Source: Pectinophora gossypiella (Eukaryota > Arthropoda > Insecta > Lepidoptera > Gelechiidae). Taken from it: a DNA stretch of 64,000 nucleotides. Location of the stretch: assembly GCF_024362695.1 (NCBI RefSeq), contig NC_065424.1, positions 4,314,786-4,378,785 on the forward strand. Direction: 5' to 3'. A model generated the notes under the pieces. That model did no database searches. It had not been told where the DNA came from and worked only from the letters and a program-made list of their open reading frames with translations. Both the position numbers and the translations under genes were made by a program. This document shows, piece after piece, positions 1 to 8,988 of the stretch (position 1 is the stretch's first letter; each line of letters begins with the position of its first letter).

Positions 1-145
1 TTATGTGCCAAAAACTTGTACAGTCCACAAAAATATATAAGTACATACTTTGACTGTACGTATAACCGCATATGTCGGGCGCACATACATAATAATGTAG
101 CCATCATAAATGACAAAATCTTATTATTATTAGTAACATCAAAAT

Positions 146-320
146 CCAATTCAAAAATATCTTTATTCAGTAGGTAACATTGTTACAATTTGAATCGTCA
201 ATTTTTACATAACGAACGTCTCATCCGCCTAAAACTACTGCAGCTTCTGACAACCTGTATAGCCGGGGGACAGAAGCTGCAAGAAAAACCTCGGCACAGG
301 ACACTAGACGTTCCTTAAAA
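146..320 (-). mobile_element. LINE 3' end with TTTGAA-type tail
   Basis: On the minus strand this reads as a LINE 3' UTR ending in an AATAAAGATATTTTTGAATT tail. The same sequence recurs at 21063-21240, 34740-34845 and 43950-44060, which shows it is dispersed. No coding part is retained, so this is a 5'-truncated copy. The LINE clade is not determined. Confidence 0.7.
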
Positions 321-683
321 ATTAAATAAACATAAAATATTGTTGCATCCTTCATTGTGTACTACACAATACATTTTTAATAAAAAAAAACTTAAAATAA
401 TAATGATTATTATTATGACATAGTAATAAGTAACGTTTTAGCGTACTGTTAATAACAAAAGTTACCTTGACATGCAAAATAGTCTGAATGCTAAAATTGG
501 CGCTAATGTATTAGCACTAGACACAACGTCATAAAAATTATTGTGTTTTAATAAACTTTGAAACTAGAATTATTTTTGGAAGGGTAATAAAAGTAGCCAT
601 TATAGAGTGACAATATCGAGTTATTCAATGTAAATTAACGTCATTTAGTCATTTTTTATAGGTGACCAAGAGGATAATAATAT
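321..683. other. AT-rich stretch, nothing recognised
   Basis: No ORF, repeat family member or RNA-like structure could be supported here. Confidence 0.6.
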
Positions 684-790
684 CAGCCTCCGTGGTCTAG
701 TGTTTGAGCGTTAGGCTCACGATCCGGACCTCCCGGGTTCGAATCCCGGTGGGGAAATATCACAAAAATTACTTCGTATTACTACGAGTA
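684..790 (+). mobile_element. SINE-1/SINE-2 head fragment (tRNA-like)
   Basis: The copy begins with the tRNA-like head shared by SINE-1 and SINE-2. A box A-like segment lies near 692-702 and the box B GGGTTCGAATCCC near 735-747, followed by the typical GGGGA-ATATCACAAAAATTAC extension. The core and tail are missing, so it cannot be assigned to one of the two families. It is a SINE head, not a tRNA gene. Confidence 0.8.
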
Positions 791-854
791 GGTCTTTTTT
801 TGGGAGTAAGGCGTTTTGCGAATAAGTCCTTTGTCTACTAAGCCATGTTATCTA

Positions 855-945
855 CGTAGAAAAACGTGGTGCGGCTATTGGTTGAGGCCCTCGATATGTA
901 TCGCGCCGCGCGCGGATAGGATGCCGTGCCGCGAGGCCGGTAATT
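855..945. mobile_element. MITE-6 fragment (GC-palindrome family)
   Basis: It contains CGGCTATTGGTTGAGG and a CGCGCCGCGCGCGG palindrome, both matching the right half of the complete element at 32985-33163. Termini are not preserved. Confidence 0.6.
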
Positions 946-978
946 GTTTCTGTTTTGGTGCAATAAAGTATATTTGTA
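946..978 (+). mobile_element. LINE-e 3' tail remnant
   Basis: TTTTGGTGCAATAAAGTATATTTGTA matches the polyadenylation signal and tail of the LINE-e 3' ends at 15505-15690 and 36455-36620, both of which are on the minus strand. Confidence 0.55.
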
Positions 979-1275
979 AGAAGCGACGTACAATTTCGTC
1001 GCAAGCGCAGACGTAAATTGTCACCAAAATATGACTTTTGTTGCGTAAAAGCAGTGTTGCAAGTCCGTTGTTTCTGTTCGCATGAAACGCAACACCTTTT
1101 GTAATAATACAAGTTTTTTCTTCTGCGATATAAATCCTCCGGTGAATCAATTTGCACGTAAGTATTGCGCGTGCGCTTCTGAAATGCAACAAAAATGAAA
1201 ATTATATTTATTCATCGTTCAAGTTGTAAATTTATAGTTGCACACTTTTAAAATTATAATAATTTTTTATGCTTA

Positions 1276-1365
1276 TCGGAGGGTTTGGCCGGAGATCGCG
1301 CAAAGTCGAGAGGAGTGGAAAAAGCAATGGGAGGCCTTTGCCCAGCAGTGGGATCGTATAGGCTA
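1276..1365 (+). pseudogene. RTE-type LINE C-terminal fragment
   Basis: The frame ending at a TAA near 1365 reads a peptide closing with EAFAQQWDRIG and preceded by AQSREEWKKQW. This is the same C-terminal signature as the longer RTE fragment at 7480-7772 (EAYTQQWVDTG). The copy is severely 5'-truncated and is followed by a short AAATAAG sequence. Confidence 0.75.
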
Positions 1366-1394
1366 AATAAGATAACTTTTTGATTAAGTACTTA

Positions 1395-1416
1395 CATACA
1401 TACATACATACATAAA
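1395..1416. repeat. (CATA)n microsatellite
   Basis: Four to five tetranucleotide units abut the 3' end of the K-type retroposon at 1420-1680 and are probably its minus-strand tail. Confidence 0.8.
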
Positions 1417-1419
1417 CCC

Positions 1420-1680
1420 ACGCCCGTAATCCCTAATGGGGTGGGCAGAGCCACAAGTAATCAAAGACAACTTGCAGCCACTGTTGATACGATGTCGTAA
1501 GCTGGATATGATGAACCTTATGGTGATAAGGGATCAGCCTATCGCCCATAACATTAGTCCATCATGTTAGAGGACACAATCCCTTTGTCGGTTTTTACGA
1601 CATGCCCGGGAAGACAAGCAGCTGAACGTTTTCTATGTTTTTTATTTGCTCCCAGAACAGCATAGAAGTACTTACATAAG
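1420..1680 (-). mobile_element. K-type retroposon fragment
   Basis: A dispersed sequence containing CACGCCCGTAATCCCTAATG, GGGGTGGGCAGAGCC and GATCAGCCTATCGCCC. A close copy lies at 19368-19640. The CATA tail at 1395 indicates its 3' end is at the left, so it reads on the minus strand. LINE 3' end or SINE; not decided. Confidence 0.6.
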
Positions 1681-1717
1681 ATCTCGAAATAAAAAGGACT
1701 CGAAATATTTAATGATT

Positions 1718-1830
1718 TATCGTATAGGTGTTAGTGACATCGTAACGAATACTGAGGGGGATGATTCAGACCATGACTCTGAGTTAATATCAAGTCGAAT
1801 TGAATCGTTTGTCCTTTCTGATAAAGAAAT
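1718..1830 (+). mobile_element. MITE-4 single arm
   Basis: GGTGTTAGTGACATCGTAACG through GAGTTAATATCAAGTCGAAT matches one arm of the foldback element at 9373-9570. The opposite arm is absent. Confidence 0.65.
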
Positions 1831-1969
1831 GTATGTACCTTAAATATGTCTCTCGACTACCGACTCAGTACACAATTACGGAATTAGTACGATATCTTAT
1901 CTATGTACTTAATCTACGTTTATCTAAAACATCTACGGAACTTTAATGACATGTCTCATTGCTTTAAAC

Positions 1970-2378
1970 TAGAGATGGGCCGAGTACTCGTTTGATACTC
2001 GGTACTCTGCGTACTCGGCGGGTTTTTTGATACTCGTACTCGGCCGAATAACTCGGTTATTTGACGACGAGTAACGAGTATACAGCCACTGGTAAATAAC
2101 AAACTTTTTCAATTATTTATCTACTATGACGCGCAACGTGACGTGTTTGTTTGCAAACAATCAAGTGACTAGTTGTTGAAAGGCGTGGGCGGGGTGAGGG
2201 GTGTATCAACGCGAGCCGACATCTTGACCGGCGCAAACCTGTTTGTACTTGTATACGCTCGTGAAATGCGAATTTGATTGAACCGAGTTACTCGGCCGAG
2301 TACTCGGTTGAAAAAAAATTGAGCCGAGTAAAACTCGGTACTCGTTACTCGACAAAAGTGTTACTCGGCGCACCTCTA
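1970..2378. mobile_element. hAT-type MITE (hAT-1), complete
   Basis: A 409-bp element with terminal inverted repeats TAGAGATGGGCCGAGTA and, at the right, the complement of TAGAGGTGCGCCGAGTAA. It is flanked by a perfect 8-bp duplication, CTTTAAAC, at 1962-1969 and 2379-2386. An 8-bp duplication and a TAGRGRTGSGC terminus are diagnostic of hAT elements. Both ends are packed with ACTCGG/CCGAGT motifs in both orientations, so each end can fold. The centre (about 2100-2270) is GC-richer and has no ORF, so the element is non-autonomous. Confidence 0.88.
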
Positions 2379-2599
2379 CTTTAAACCAAAGATAACCTTT
2401 GTATAAACTGAGATACGATGACGAAATGAATTTTAAAGGAAAATATATTCTGTTTTGGATCTTGTTTTAAACTATAATGTAATTGAGAACATAATGTATG
2501 TTTTTAATTATATAAGTAAGTAGTGCATTGTAGGATGTGAGTCTGTCCACCCTTTTAGGGACTATAGTCGTGAGCTATGTATTGAATATTGTTGACTTT

Positions 2600-2648
2600 T
2601 TAAGCATCACGCATATATCGCCGAAAGGGTAGGCAGAGGTGAATTGTT
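2600..2648 (-). mobile_element. K-type tail fragment
   Basis: CATCACGCATATATCGCCGAAAGGGTAGGCAGAGGTG matches the terminal part of other K-type copies (for example 28370-28415). Confidence 0.5.
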
Positions 2649-2681
2649 TTAACGTGACTTATTTATTGTAGGTTTGCCTCT

Positions 2682-3003
2682 TCTTCTTCTATCGCGTGGG
2701 TTGTGTGGTGGAGTACCAACCTCATCAACCCTGGTGTTAGGGTTATTATTGAGCCGCCAAAGGCCCCTGACATGGCTCATGTAACGACTACATACTTACA
2801 TCAGTAAGTAGTAAACGGGACGAACGGCTTAACGCGCCTTCCGAAGCACGGATCCGTGCTTCGATCGTGGTCGTGTCGGTGATCAGTCTGTAATGTCCTA
2901 TCCAAACTAGGAATCACAAAGTCATTTTTGTGACATGCCCCCACCGGGATTCGAACCCGGGGCCTCCGGATCGTGAGCTCAGCGCTCAACCACTGGACCA
3001 CAG
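2682..3003 (-). mobile_element. SINE-1, essentially full length
   Basis: On the minus strand the order is tRNA-like head (box B at 2949-2962 complement), the core with CACGGATC...CCTTCCGAAG, a segment with the palindrome-like ACTACTTACTGATG, and a tail ending in (GAA)n. A 12-bp duplication AGGTTTGCCTCT lies at 2670-2681 and 3004-3015. The element is transcribed by RNA polymerase III in this SINE class and mobilised by a LINE. No protein is encoded. Confidence 0.88.
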
Positions 3004-3164
3004 AGGTTTGCCTCTGAAGGCATGAAATACTTAGCTGGAATGTATTTACGAATAAACACAAACCTTTTAAAAGCTGATATGATAAAATAATGCATTTGCC
3101 ACGATGACAAAAAATAAAAGTTTATAAACTAAAACCCGACTATGGAAAAATCACGCTCTAAAAA

Positions 3165-3312
3165 GTCATCATCATCATCAATTTAAGAGCCACGCTCTTG
3201 TCGGTGCAGCATTTTCCATGCTACTTTTTTAGGGAAAAATAGAGCAGTGGTTTCCCTCTTGCCTTCCGCCCCGCAGTACTCTGTCTGACGCAAGTGGGTG
3301 CTCTAAAAAGTA
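3165..3312 (-). mobile_element. GAT-tailed repeat N, 3' part
   Basis: Begins at (ATC)n and reads AAGAGCCACGCTCTTGTCGG, then the complement of GGCGGAAGGCAAGAGGGAAA. The family's longest copies are at 11042-11535 and 24291-24760. Confidence 0.75.
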
Positions 3313-3375
3313 TGAAACAAGGAAATAGGTAAGTAGGTATATTTTATGAGTTCAATGCCGTGGGCAACATATATA

Positions 3376-3517
3376 CAGTCATGAGCAATATAATGTACCC
3401 ACTTTAGGACTCTGTCGCACTAACATATTTGACATTTAGTGAGACTTACAGTTCAATTTGTCCAAAAAGTTAATGTGACATGGTACCAAAGTGTATACAT
3501 ATTAATGCTCGTGACCG
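3376..3517 (+). mobile_element. MITE-1, complete 142 bp
   Basis: Starts CAGTCATGAGCA and ends TGCTCGTGACCG, flanked by TA on both sides, which fits a Tc1/mariner-type target duplication. The whole element is an imperfect inverted repeat with arms of about 65 bp. No ORF is present. Confidence 0.9.
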
Positions 3518-4094
3518 TACATAGCGGTCAAACCCATAACCCTTCTTTTTGCTTCGCTCTCCGCGCTTCGATTAGAAAGAGTAAGCTTAAATCGCACGCA
3601 AATTATCTTACGATACGACACAACATAAATTCCCGTGCCCACAACACCTTAAAGCGCATCGACTGTCAACTCGGTACAAAGTTACTTGAAAGTTTAAAAA
3701 AAAGTAATATCGAAAACAAAAGCATATCGCCGCGCACCTGGCGACCGGCGATCCTACGAACTCGCACGAACTCACACGAACCCGAAAGAACTCGTGTGAA
3801 CGCGGAAACATACCGGGAGGAGGTTTTTTATTTCGTCCTGACTTCGCAGAAAAGACATTGTCCTGAGGTCAACGGTCTTTGCTTTCGTTATTTTGTTTAC
3901 TGGTCGGCTCTGACTGGATTTTAGTCTACATTTTTTTACTTTTTAAAACTAACAAGACACGATCGCTCAGTGTTTTCCGTATTGGTTATTTGTTTATTTA
4001 TCTTTTAACTTATTTAAGCTTGTACGTATATAAGTATGATTTTATTTATTTATTGATTTATATACAATAATCTTTGTGTAATGAAGACTAACTA
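3518..4094. other. Unassigned stretch with CGAACTC-like short repeats
   Basis: At 3755-3800 there are several near-copies of a CGAACTCRCA unit. The rest shows no recognised feature. A 161-codon open frame runs from inside MITE-1 through this region but looks fortuitous. Confidence 0.5.
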
Positions 4095-4240
4095 AACAAT
4101 AGTGTCGGCGCAATCCGACACCAGCGCGTGACTTGCATAGTAATGTCACGGGTTCGAACTGAGAGCATTCAGCGCTCCCCATTTGTCCGGCCAAGTAGTT
4201 AATGCCATCTGCGGCAAATAACCTACAAGTTTTTAACTTA
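4095..4240 (+). mobile_element. SINE-6 copy
   Basis: A box B-like GGGTTCGAACT at 4150-4160 is followed by the family body CAGCGCTCCCCATTTGTCCG and AAGTAGTTAATGCCATCTGC. The usual poly(A) tail is diverged. Confidence 0.65.
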
Positions 4241-4289
4241 GTTTAGGCATCAGCCCTTTCACAAAATCTGTCAGTTTAAACTAGTAAAT

Positions 4290-4352
4290 TGTCATGTACA
4301 ATGTTTTTGTGTGGGGAAATAAATATTTTTCTTTCTTTCGTTCTTGCTTTCT
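4290..4352 (+). mobile_element. LINE 3' end with (CTTT)n-like tail
   Basis: GGGGAAATAAATATTTTTC is followed by a TTTCTTTC tract. This is the AATAAA-plus-microsatellite ending seen at many LINE remnants in the window. Confidence 0.5.
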
Positions 4353-4355
4353 CGG

Positions 4356-4398
4356 ATGAATTGCTTCGATGTGGCCATTTTAACCCCCCTGGTTGTTC
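4356..4398. mobile_element. MITE-2 right end
   Basis: GATGAATTGCTTCGATGTGG followed by CCATTTTAACCCCCCTG matches the right terminus of the complete copy at 19773-19934. The left arm is absent. Confidence 0.75.
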
Positions 4399-4704
4399 TG
4401 TTTAATGTAACATAATCATCTAATACATGAAGTGTGTCTTGAATTCGGTGGGTGTTTGTAACTCTACATCTAGCAACCTATTAACCTTTGCCTTTTACTC
4501 GTCTTTCGTAACTCTACATTCATGAGTTTGCTCCCTGACCGTTGCATAGGCGAATCCTTTCACTATGACTTGAAAATATTTATAACTTCTACTAACACGT
4601 TTTATGTTATATTAACTTGTTCAATATAAAGAATGATATCAAAAATGCTTACGTGCGGATAAGTAGCTAATGTCATTTGCGGCAACACATGAATACAGTA
4701 CATC
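4399..4704. other. AT-rich stretch, nothing recognised
   Basis: Apart from a diverged SINE-6-like GCGGATAAGTAGCTAATGTC around 4653, no feature is supported. Confidence 0.5.
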
Positions 4705-4900
4705 ATCATCATCATCATCATCATTGGCCACGCATCTATCGTAGATGATTCTTGCAGCACTTGTGAGTCTACGGGTTCCCGCAGCGCCGCCGATGGCTAT
4801 AGAGCCCTATGGCAGCGCGGCATTTCTTGCCACATCGTTCGCACACAAAACGCGACTCCTCAGGAGGTGGTAAAGCACGACGAAGACTTTTTTGCTTCAG
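4705..4900 (-). mobile_element. 5'-truncated LINE with (ATG)n tail
   Basis: On the minus strand a short coding end (see 4769-4882) is followed by about 60 bp of 3' UTR and a (GAT)n tail at 4705-4728. This is the usual form of a dead-on-arrival LINE copy. Confidence 0.7.
4769..4882 (-). pseudogene. LINE C-terminal CCHC zinc knuckle
   Basis: The frame closes at a TAG complement at 4769-4771. It reads ...PPPEESRFVCERCGKKC, then RAAIGLYSHRRRCGNP and stop. The C-x2-C...H-x4-C arrangement is a zinc finger of the kind found after the reverse transcriptase in several LINE clades. Nothing upstream of it is kept. The clade cannot be told from this part alone. Confidence 0.7.
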
Positions 4901-5129
4901 GTACAATACAGTACAATTCCCTTATTATTATTACTTTTCTTGTGTTAGATAAAACAGTCCATAGTCTCTACTTACTCCGGTGGGAAATATCGTGAGTTTA
5001 TGTATGGCTGTATGCGAAGTCCCATAAAAATTTAAAAATAAAGTTTTTTTTTTAATTGATAAATAATTAATTCGATCGATAGAAAGACCTTCTTAATGGT
5101 GTCAGTGGTCTTCTGTTACATCGTGCTAC

Positions 5130-5240
5130 AAATAAACAAACATGAGTGTTAGTGTGCGAGCTATCTAGCTATCAGATGGGGTGAAGGTCGCAGGTTCGAC
5201 GCCGCTCACTTCCGATGCGCGTGCACATGATCGACGGCTT
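5130..5240 (+). mobile_element. tRNA-like SINE head, unassigned
   Basis: GCGAGCTATCTAGCTATCAG and a box B-like GGTTCGACGCC near 5192-5202 suggest a polymerase III promoter. No second copy was found in the window, so this is tentative. Confidence 0.35.
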
Positions 5241-5357
5241 TAGTAGGCCTGGTTATTGACTCTAACAATGCTTAGCTTAATGGTTTTATTTTAGAATATT
5301 TACGTATGTGCGTATACATAGTAGGGCATTGTTTTGTGTAATGTATGCTTTATGTGC

Positions 5358-5420
5358 TACACGCCCGTAATCTCTAATAGGATGGACAGATCTTCAAGTA
5401 ATCAGAAGGCAAATATTATA
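5358..5420 (-). mobile_element. K-type retroposon fragment
   Basis: CACGCCCGTAATCTCTAATA, GGATGGACAG and AAGTAATCAGAAGG match the K family at 1420 and 19368. Confidence 0.6.
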
Positions 5421-5699
5421 CTTATAAAGTACATCTTACAAACCCAGATATTAAAAATATAAACGTTATATTATCAGTGAGACTAGCCCGAGTGACGCAC
5501 ATGACATGCGCAAGAGCACGTAAAATGTACGTGCCTCCCGCACTCCCCGCTATCAGCTGATCAGACAGATACAGACTGTCTAGATTAAAAGACGCCGACT
5601 GCATATATTTTAGACTGCCAAGGTTTAGTTGGATGTTTAGAAGGGATCAAATGACCATAAGTGAGATTTAGTTTTTGTTTATCCATGGTAATCCAGTTT

Positions 5700-5945
5700 C
5701 AGTTTAGTCACTGTGGTGATGTGGTTCTCAAACGGGGAGCGCCAGTTCAAACCCCGGTACCAGACTTGCTCCAATGAGCTATTAATTTATCTTAAGTGCA
5801 GTTTTCACTAACACTGTCTCGACCATTATAAACGCCGATACGGCTTACCTATCACGTTGGTCTAACGGAAAACTCAGTGAGGTGTGGGTGGCTTAGTTCA
5901 TCTTGTGATGGATGAACCTCTGACCCCAGTATGTTAAATAATTTG
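5700..5945 (+). mobile_element. SINE-5, near full length
   Basis: A tRNA-like head (box A-like GTGGTGATGTGG, box B CAGTTCAAACCCCGG near 5741-5755) leads into a body shared with copies at 23070, 30918, 42160 and 61480. The shared parts include AATGAGCTATTAATTTATCT, CGATACGGCT and GTTGGTCTAAC. It ends with the ATGGATGAACCTCTGACCCC region. Confidence 0.8.
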
Positions 5946-6014
5946 TTTATGTAAACCTAAATTCTATGTAAGTAATAGGAAATATTTGATCTATGTACGA
6001 ATATCAACGCATAT

Positions 6015-6245
6015 TTATGGAACAAACGTTCGTGCCTCACCCAGCAGGGTCCATATAATACCAGCGTCGTGGTTCACGCCGCGACTTGTGCTGAGTGAGG
6101 CCCTTTTATCTCAGGACCTCCTCCACCACCTTATGATCATTCTAATGAACATCCTCTATGCTTTTTGTACCTAATTGTTTTGTGATTTTTTTTAAATGAT
6201 GGTATATCTTGTCTTTGTGTGTGGCGTCCTGTTATAATAAACGAT
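6015..6245 (+). mobile_element. LINE-c 3' end
   Basis: GTGCTGAGTGAGGCCCTTTT is followed by a U-rich 3' UTR and ATAATAAACGATTTC. It matches the LINE-c ends at 12946-13215, 14271-14507 and 21605-21795. Only the 3' UTR remains. Confidence 0.7.
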
Positions 6246-6254
6246 TTCTATTGT

Positions 6255-6378
6255 TCTAATCTTCTTCTATCGTGTGTGGGTTGTGAGGTGGATAACCAAT
6301 CTCATCAACCGTGGTGTCAGGGTTATTATTGAGCCGCCAAAGGCCCGTGACGTGACTCATGTAACGTCTACATGTCAC
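6255..6378 (-). mobile_element. SINE-1 3' part
   Basis: Starts at the (GAA)n tail complement and runs through the complement of GGCTCAATAATAACCCTGAC, then stops before the core. It is a 5'-truncated copy. Confidence 0.8.
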
Positions 6379-6456
6379 ATTGTATTGACATGATATCATA
6401 TTGTTGAAATAGCTACGTCATCAAATAATTAATCGGTATCATAATTATTGTTGCAG

Positions 6457-6553
6457 TTCCAGTATGGAGTCGACGCCCCGCGTGCCGGCCTCCTGGCTCT
6501 CCGCTCTCATCCTCTTCTGCTCCTTCTTCTCCACACACACGCTCAACACTAAG
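6457..6553 (+). CDS. Probable host-gene start exon encoding a signal peptide
   Basis: An AG acceptor (TTATTGTTGCAG, ending 6456) and a GT donor (AAG|GTAAGCAA at 6554) bound a 97-bp exon. Translation starts at ATG 6464 and runs 30 codons in phase 0 to the donor. The peptide begins MESTPRVPASWLSALILF and has a hydrophobic core (about residues 11-22) followed by small residues, a good signal peptide with cleavage near residue 24-26. The exon is strongly GC-rich in AT-rich surroundings and uses C/G third positions almost throughout, unlike any repeat here. The product is therefore probably secreted or a type I membrane protein. No following exon was recognised in the window, so the next intron is long or the exon is isolated. 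Gene identity is unknown. Confidence 0.68.
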
Positions 6554-6827
6554 GTAAGCAACCTAGTTATATATATGCGTCGCGATGTTAAAACTTCGAT
6601 ACCGCGTTTCAGGCCTCGATAAGCGCCACCTATGTCCTATGCGCGGTACTAGTTGGTCACAAATACGAAGAGACGGACGGGAGAGTAGATGGATGGACTG
6701 TGTGAGGGGGAAGTGCAGGAGTGGGGGGTAACGTCTGTAGAAACTATCGATGTAAGTAGGTAATAAAGAAGACCCCCCGTCATTGGGGATATAAAGAATT
6801 AGCGAAGATTGGAAACAGTCTGCCTTA

Positions 6828-6957
6828 GTCAAAGCGTTATCAACTAATAAAAGTAAGTGCGCAATGCAATCAAATGTCAAATTGCAATGTTGCGTTTTTA
6901 GATGAATTGTTTTGAATTTGAATGCGAATGAATTGTCCATGTGGACTTTTTAACCCT
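6828..6957. mobile_element. MITE-2, diverged copy
   Basis: AAAAGTAAGTGCGCAATGCA, TCAAATGTCAAATTGCAATG and GTGGACTTTTTAACCC match the right half of MITE-2. The left arm is eroded. Confidence 0.55.
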
Positions 6958-7184
6958 TTCCTCCCCCTCCCCCCATATTCTTACTATTATAAGGAAATAT
7001 CATAAACATACCAAGCAAATTCATATCGCTTTACATACGACATAATATCTCTTCGGCTGAGCATTTATTGAAACCGTCTTAAGGAAAATTCACTTACAAT
7101 AATTCAATAACAAAAAAGAAATACTTGGCGGCGCAAGAGCATCTGTTATACAAAGTAACAAAAGTATCCTCTTCCCGATCTCGC

Positions 7185-7312
7185 ACGCAACTTTTCCTGT
7201 ATGATCTTCAACGCAGGTAATGCATGCGTGTGCATCGCGTGCGATGCTTGCGCCGCGCATGCGTGGAAGGCACGTGACGCGTGCGCACCCAGCGGGACGG
7301 GCTGCCGTTTAG
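7185..7312. other. CpG-rich island-like segment
   Basis: A compact run of CpG-containing words (GCATGCG twice, CACGTG, ACGCGTGCGCAC) stands out against AT-rich flanks and matches no repeat in the window. It lies 0.6 kb downstream of the signal-peptide exon and could be intronic regulatory DNA; that is inference. Confidence 0.35.
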
Positions 7313-7461
7313 CCAATTAATTCATTCTGCCAATTCTTGTTATATTGCTGCAGGGGATTGCTGTTATTATACTTGTTTTATTGTTGGTAAGCATTTTTTT
7401 TAATGAATGAAGTGTATACATATATAGGTTGATCGCCGTGAGATTTGGCTAATTTGAATCG

Positions 7462-7480
7462 TTCTATCTATCTATCTACT
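7462..7480. repeat. (CTAT)n tail of RTE copy
   Basis: A short (CTAT)n tract directly adjoins the minus-strand 3' end of the RTE fragment and is probably its simple-sequence tail. Confidence 0.7.
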
Positions 7481-7772
7481 CAGCCTGTATCCACCCACTG
7501 CTGGGTATAGGCCTCCTCTCTTTCACGCCATCCTTTCCGGTTCTGTGCAAGTCTAATCCATCGCTTTCCGGCGTGCCTCACAATGTCATCCGACCACCGG
7601 GCTGGTTGTCTGCCTCGATATAGCATACCATCCCTTGGCCACCATTCAGTAACAGCTTTAGTCCATATGTTGTCTTCCCGTCTTGCCAAGTGTCCTGCCC
7701 ATCTCCACTTAAGCCTAGCGATTTGTATACCTACATCTTCGACTGTGCGTTGCCGAATTTCGACGTTTGGTA
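7480..7772 (-). pseudogene. RTE-clade LINE reverse transcriptase C-terminus
   Basis: On the minus strand a continuous frame of about 97 codons ends at TGA (complement of 7480-7482). It contains RTVEDVGIQIARLKWRWAGH, then LARREDNIWTKAVTEWWPRD, QPARWSDDIVRHAGKRWIRL and EEAYTQQWVDTG. The RWAGH...RWSDD...AYxQQW series is the hallmark of the C-terminal region of RTE-clade LINEs. The copy is 5'-truncated at about 7772 and has a short GATA-type tail. The reading frame is still open, which suggests a fairly young insertion, but the polymerase core is missing, so it is inactive. Confidence 0.88.
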
Positions 7773-7974
7773 TATATTTGAAACGTTATGTGACGCCAAA
7801 TCAGACGCTTTTGCTACCTTATATGTTTCAAAACAGAGTTTACTTTTAACTTTTGCAAAAACTACTGCAAACTCTTATAGCCGCTTGAGTCCCATTTTCC
7901 ATCATAAGTGGAGATACGTAGGTGTATAATAAAAACATATTTTAGTTGTTATTAAACGATAATGAATTGAATCA

Positions 7975-8018
7975 ATTCAATCACGTTTGCAATAAACGTT
8001 TATTATTATTATTATTAT
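7975..8018 (+). mobile_element. LINE 3' tail with (ATT)n
   Basis: GCAATAAACGTTTATTATTA and further ATT units form an AATAAA-plus-microsatellite ending. The body upstream is not recognised. Confidence 0.45.
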
Positions 8019-8019
8019 C

Positions 8020-8290
8020 ATTTCCATATCTCGGGCCTACGGAGTCCCGGAGTTTTGGAAGGCGTGCGTGGGGCCGAAGCGTAGAGGCCCCTTAAGACAG
8101 TTTAATCTAAATGTGGTGTGACACCAACCGGCGATTATCCCTGTATGCACTATGGGAGTGCACCCAAAGACAATCCCCGGTTCGTGTAGGACTATTGCAG
8201 ATTTTGGGAACAACGGGAATTATTATTATTAATCATCCCCCTCAAAGTTTTCGTTACGATGTCAGTAACACCCTGTATGTAGCTAACTTT
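8020..8290. other. GC-richer unassigned stretch ending in a MITE-4 terminus
   Basis: GTTACGATGTCAGTAACACCCTG at about 8253-8276 is a MITE-4 terminus. The preceding 200 bp is moderately GC-rich with no match in the window. Confidence 0.4.
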
Positions 8291-8456
8291 GTCCAGTATG
8301 TCTTCCACCGGAAAGACGTATAACCCCAGTTTAATATTTCATCATGCCTCTTTTCTATGTGTTGCATGTGTCAATGATTATAATTTGGCCATTTGTTTGC
8401 GACTCGGCTTCCTTTAAACCTATATCGAAATTAATATATTCAAAGTATACGACAAA

Positions 8457-8795
8457 GTCGTATAGCCAGTGAAGCCGTGGTAGCACAGTTGGTAGAACGC
8501 TTGCCTCTCACTTTGAGGTCGCAGGTTCGAATCCAGCTCAGGCCTAAACCAATGATCGTCGACTTTCTTTTCGAATTCATGTTTGGATCATAAATGATTG
8601 TCACTTGCTCTGCGATGAATGAAAACATCGTGAGGAAACCCACATTCCCGAGACCTAACCTGTATTGGGCTAGTTTTCCCTTCGCGGGTTGCAAGGTCAG
8701 ACAGGCAGTCACTTCTGTAAAAAATCGGACCTGTCAAATCTTTAGGTTAGGTAAGCGGACCCTGTGAAAAACGGGATAATGATGAAGAGATGATG
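8457..8795 (+). mobile_element. SINE-4, complete
   Basis: A tRNA-like head with box A TGGTAGCACAGTTGG near 8477-8491 and box B GGTTCGAATCC near 8523-8533 leads into a body shared with 24001-24290 and 32680-32870 (CATGTTTGGATCATAAATGA, AACATCGTGAGGAAACCCAC). The tail is GATGATGA. A perfect 15-bp duplication AAAGTATACGACAAA lies at 8442-8456 and 8796-8810, so both ends are known exactly. Confidence 0.92.
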
Positions 8796-8968
8796 AAAGT
8801 ATACGACAAATTATCATCAATAAGTACCAATGGAAGTGTCACTACTTGCCTGGACAATAGGAAATACACTTTTACGGAAATCTACAATGAATTACGTCAA
8901 AGAAACAAACCGGATTGATGTAGGAAATAGCAGAATTTTCCAACATTTGAATATATTCGCGTTTTGAC

Positions 8969-8988
8969 TGTGTGTGTGTGTGTGTGTG
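8969..8988. repeat. (TG)10 microsatellite
   Basis: Ten perfect TG dinucleotides. Confidence 0.95.

Noticed and set aside
3439..3924. 161-codon open frame
   Set aside because: It starts inside MITE-1, has no motif or coding-like codon use, and runs through short CGAACTC repeats; most likely chance.
8473..8540. Possible tRNA gene
   Set aside because: Box A and box B are present but the sequence is the head of a TSD-bounded SINE, and the cloverleaf is not closed by a paired acceptor stem. The same applies to the heads at 684, 2949, 22780, 23351, 25361 and 56748.
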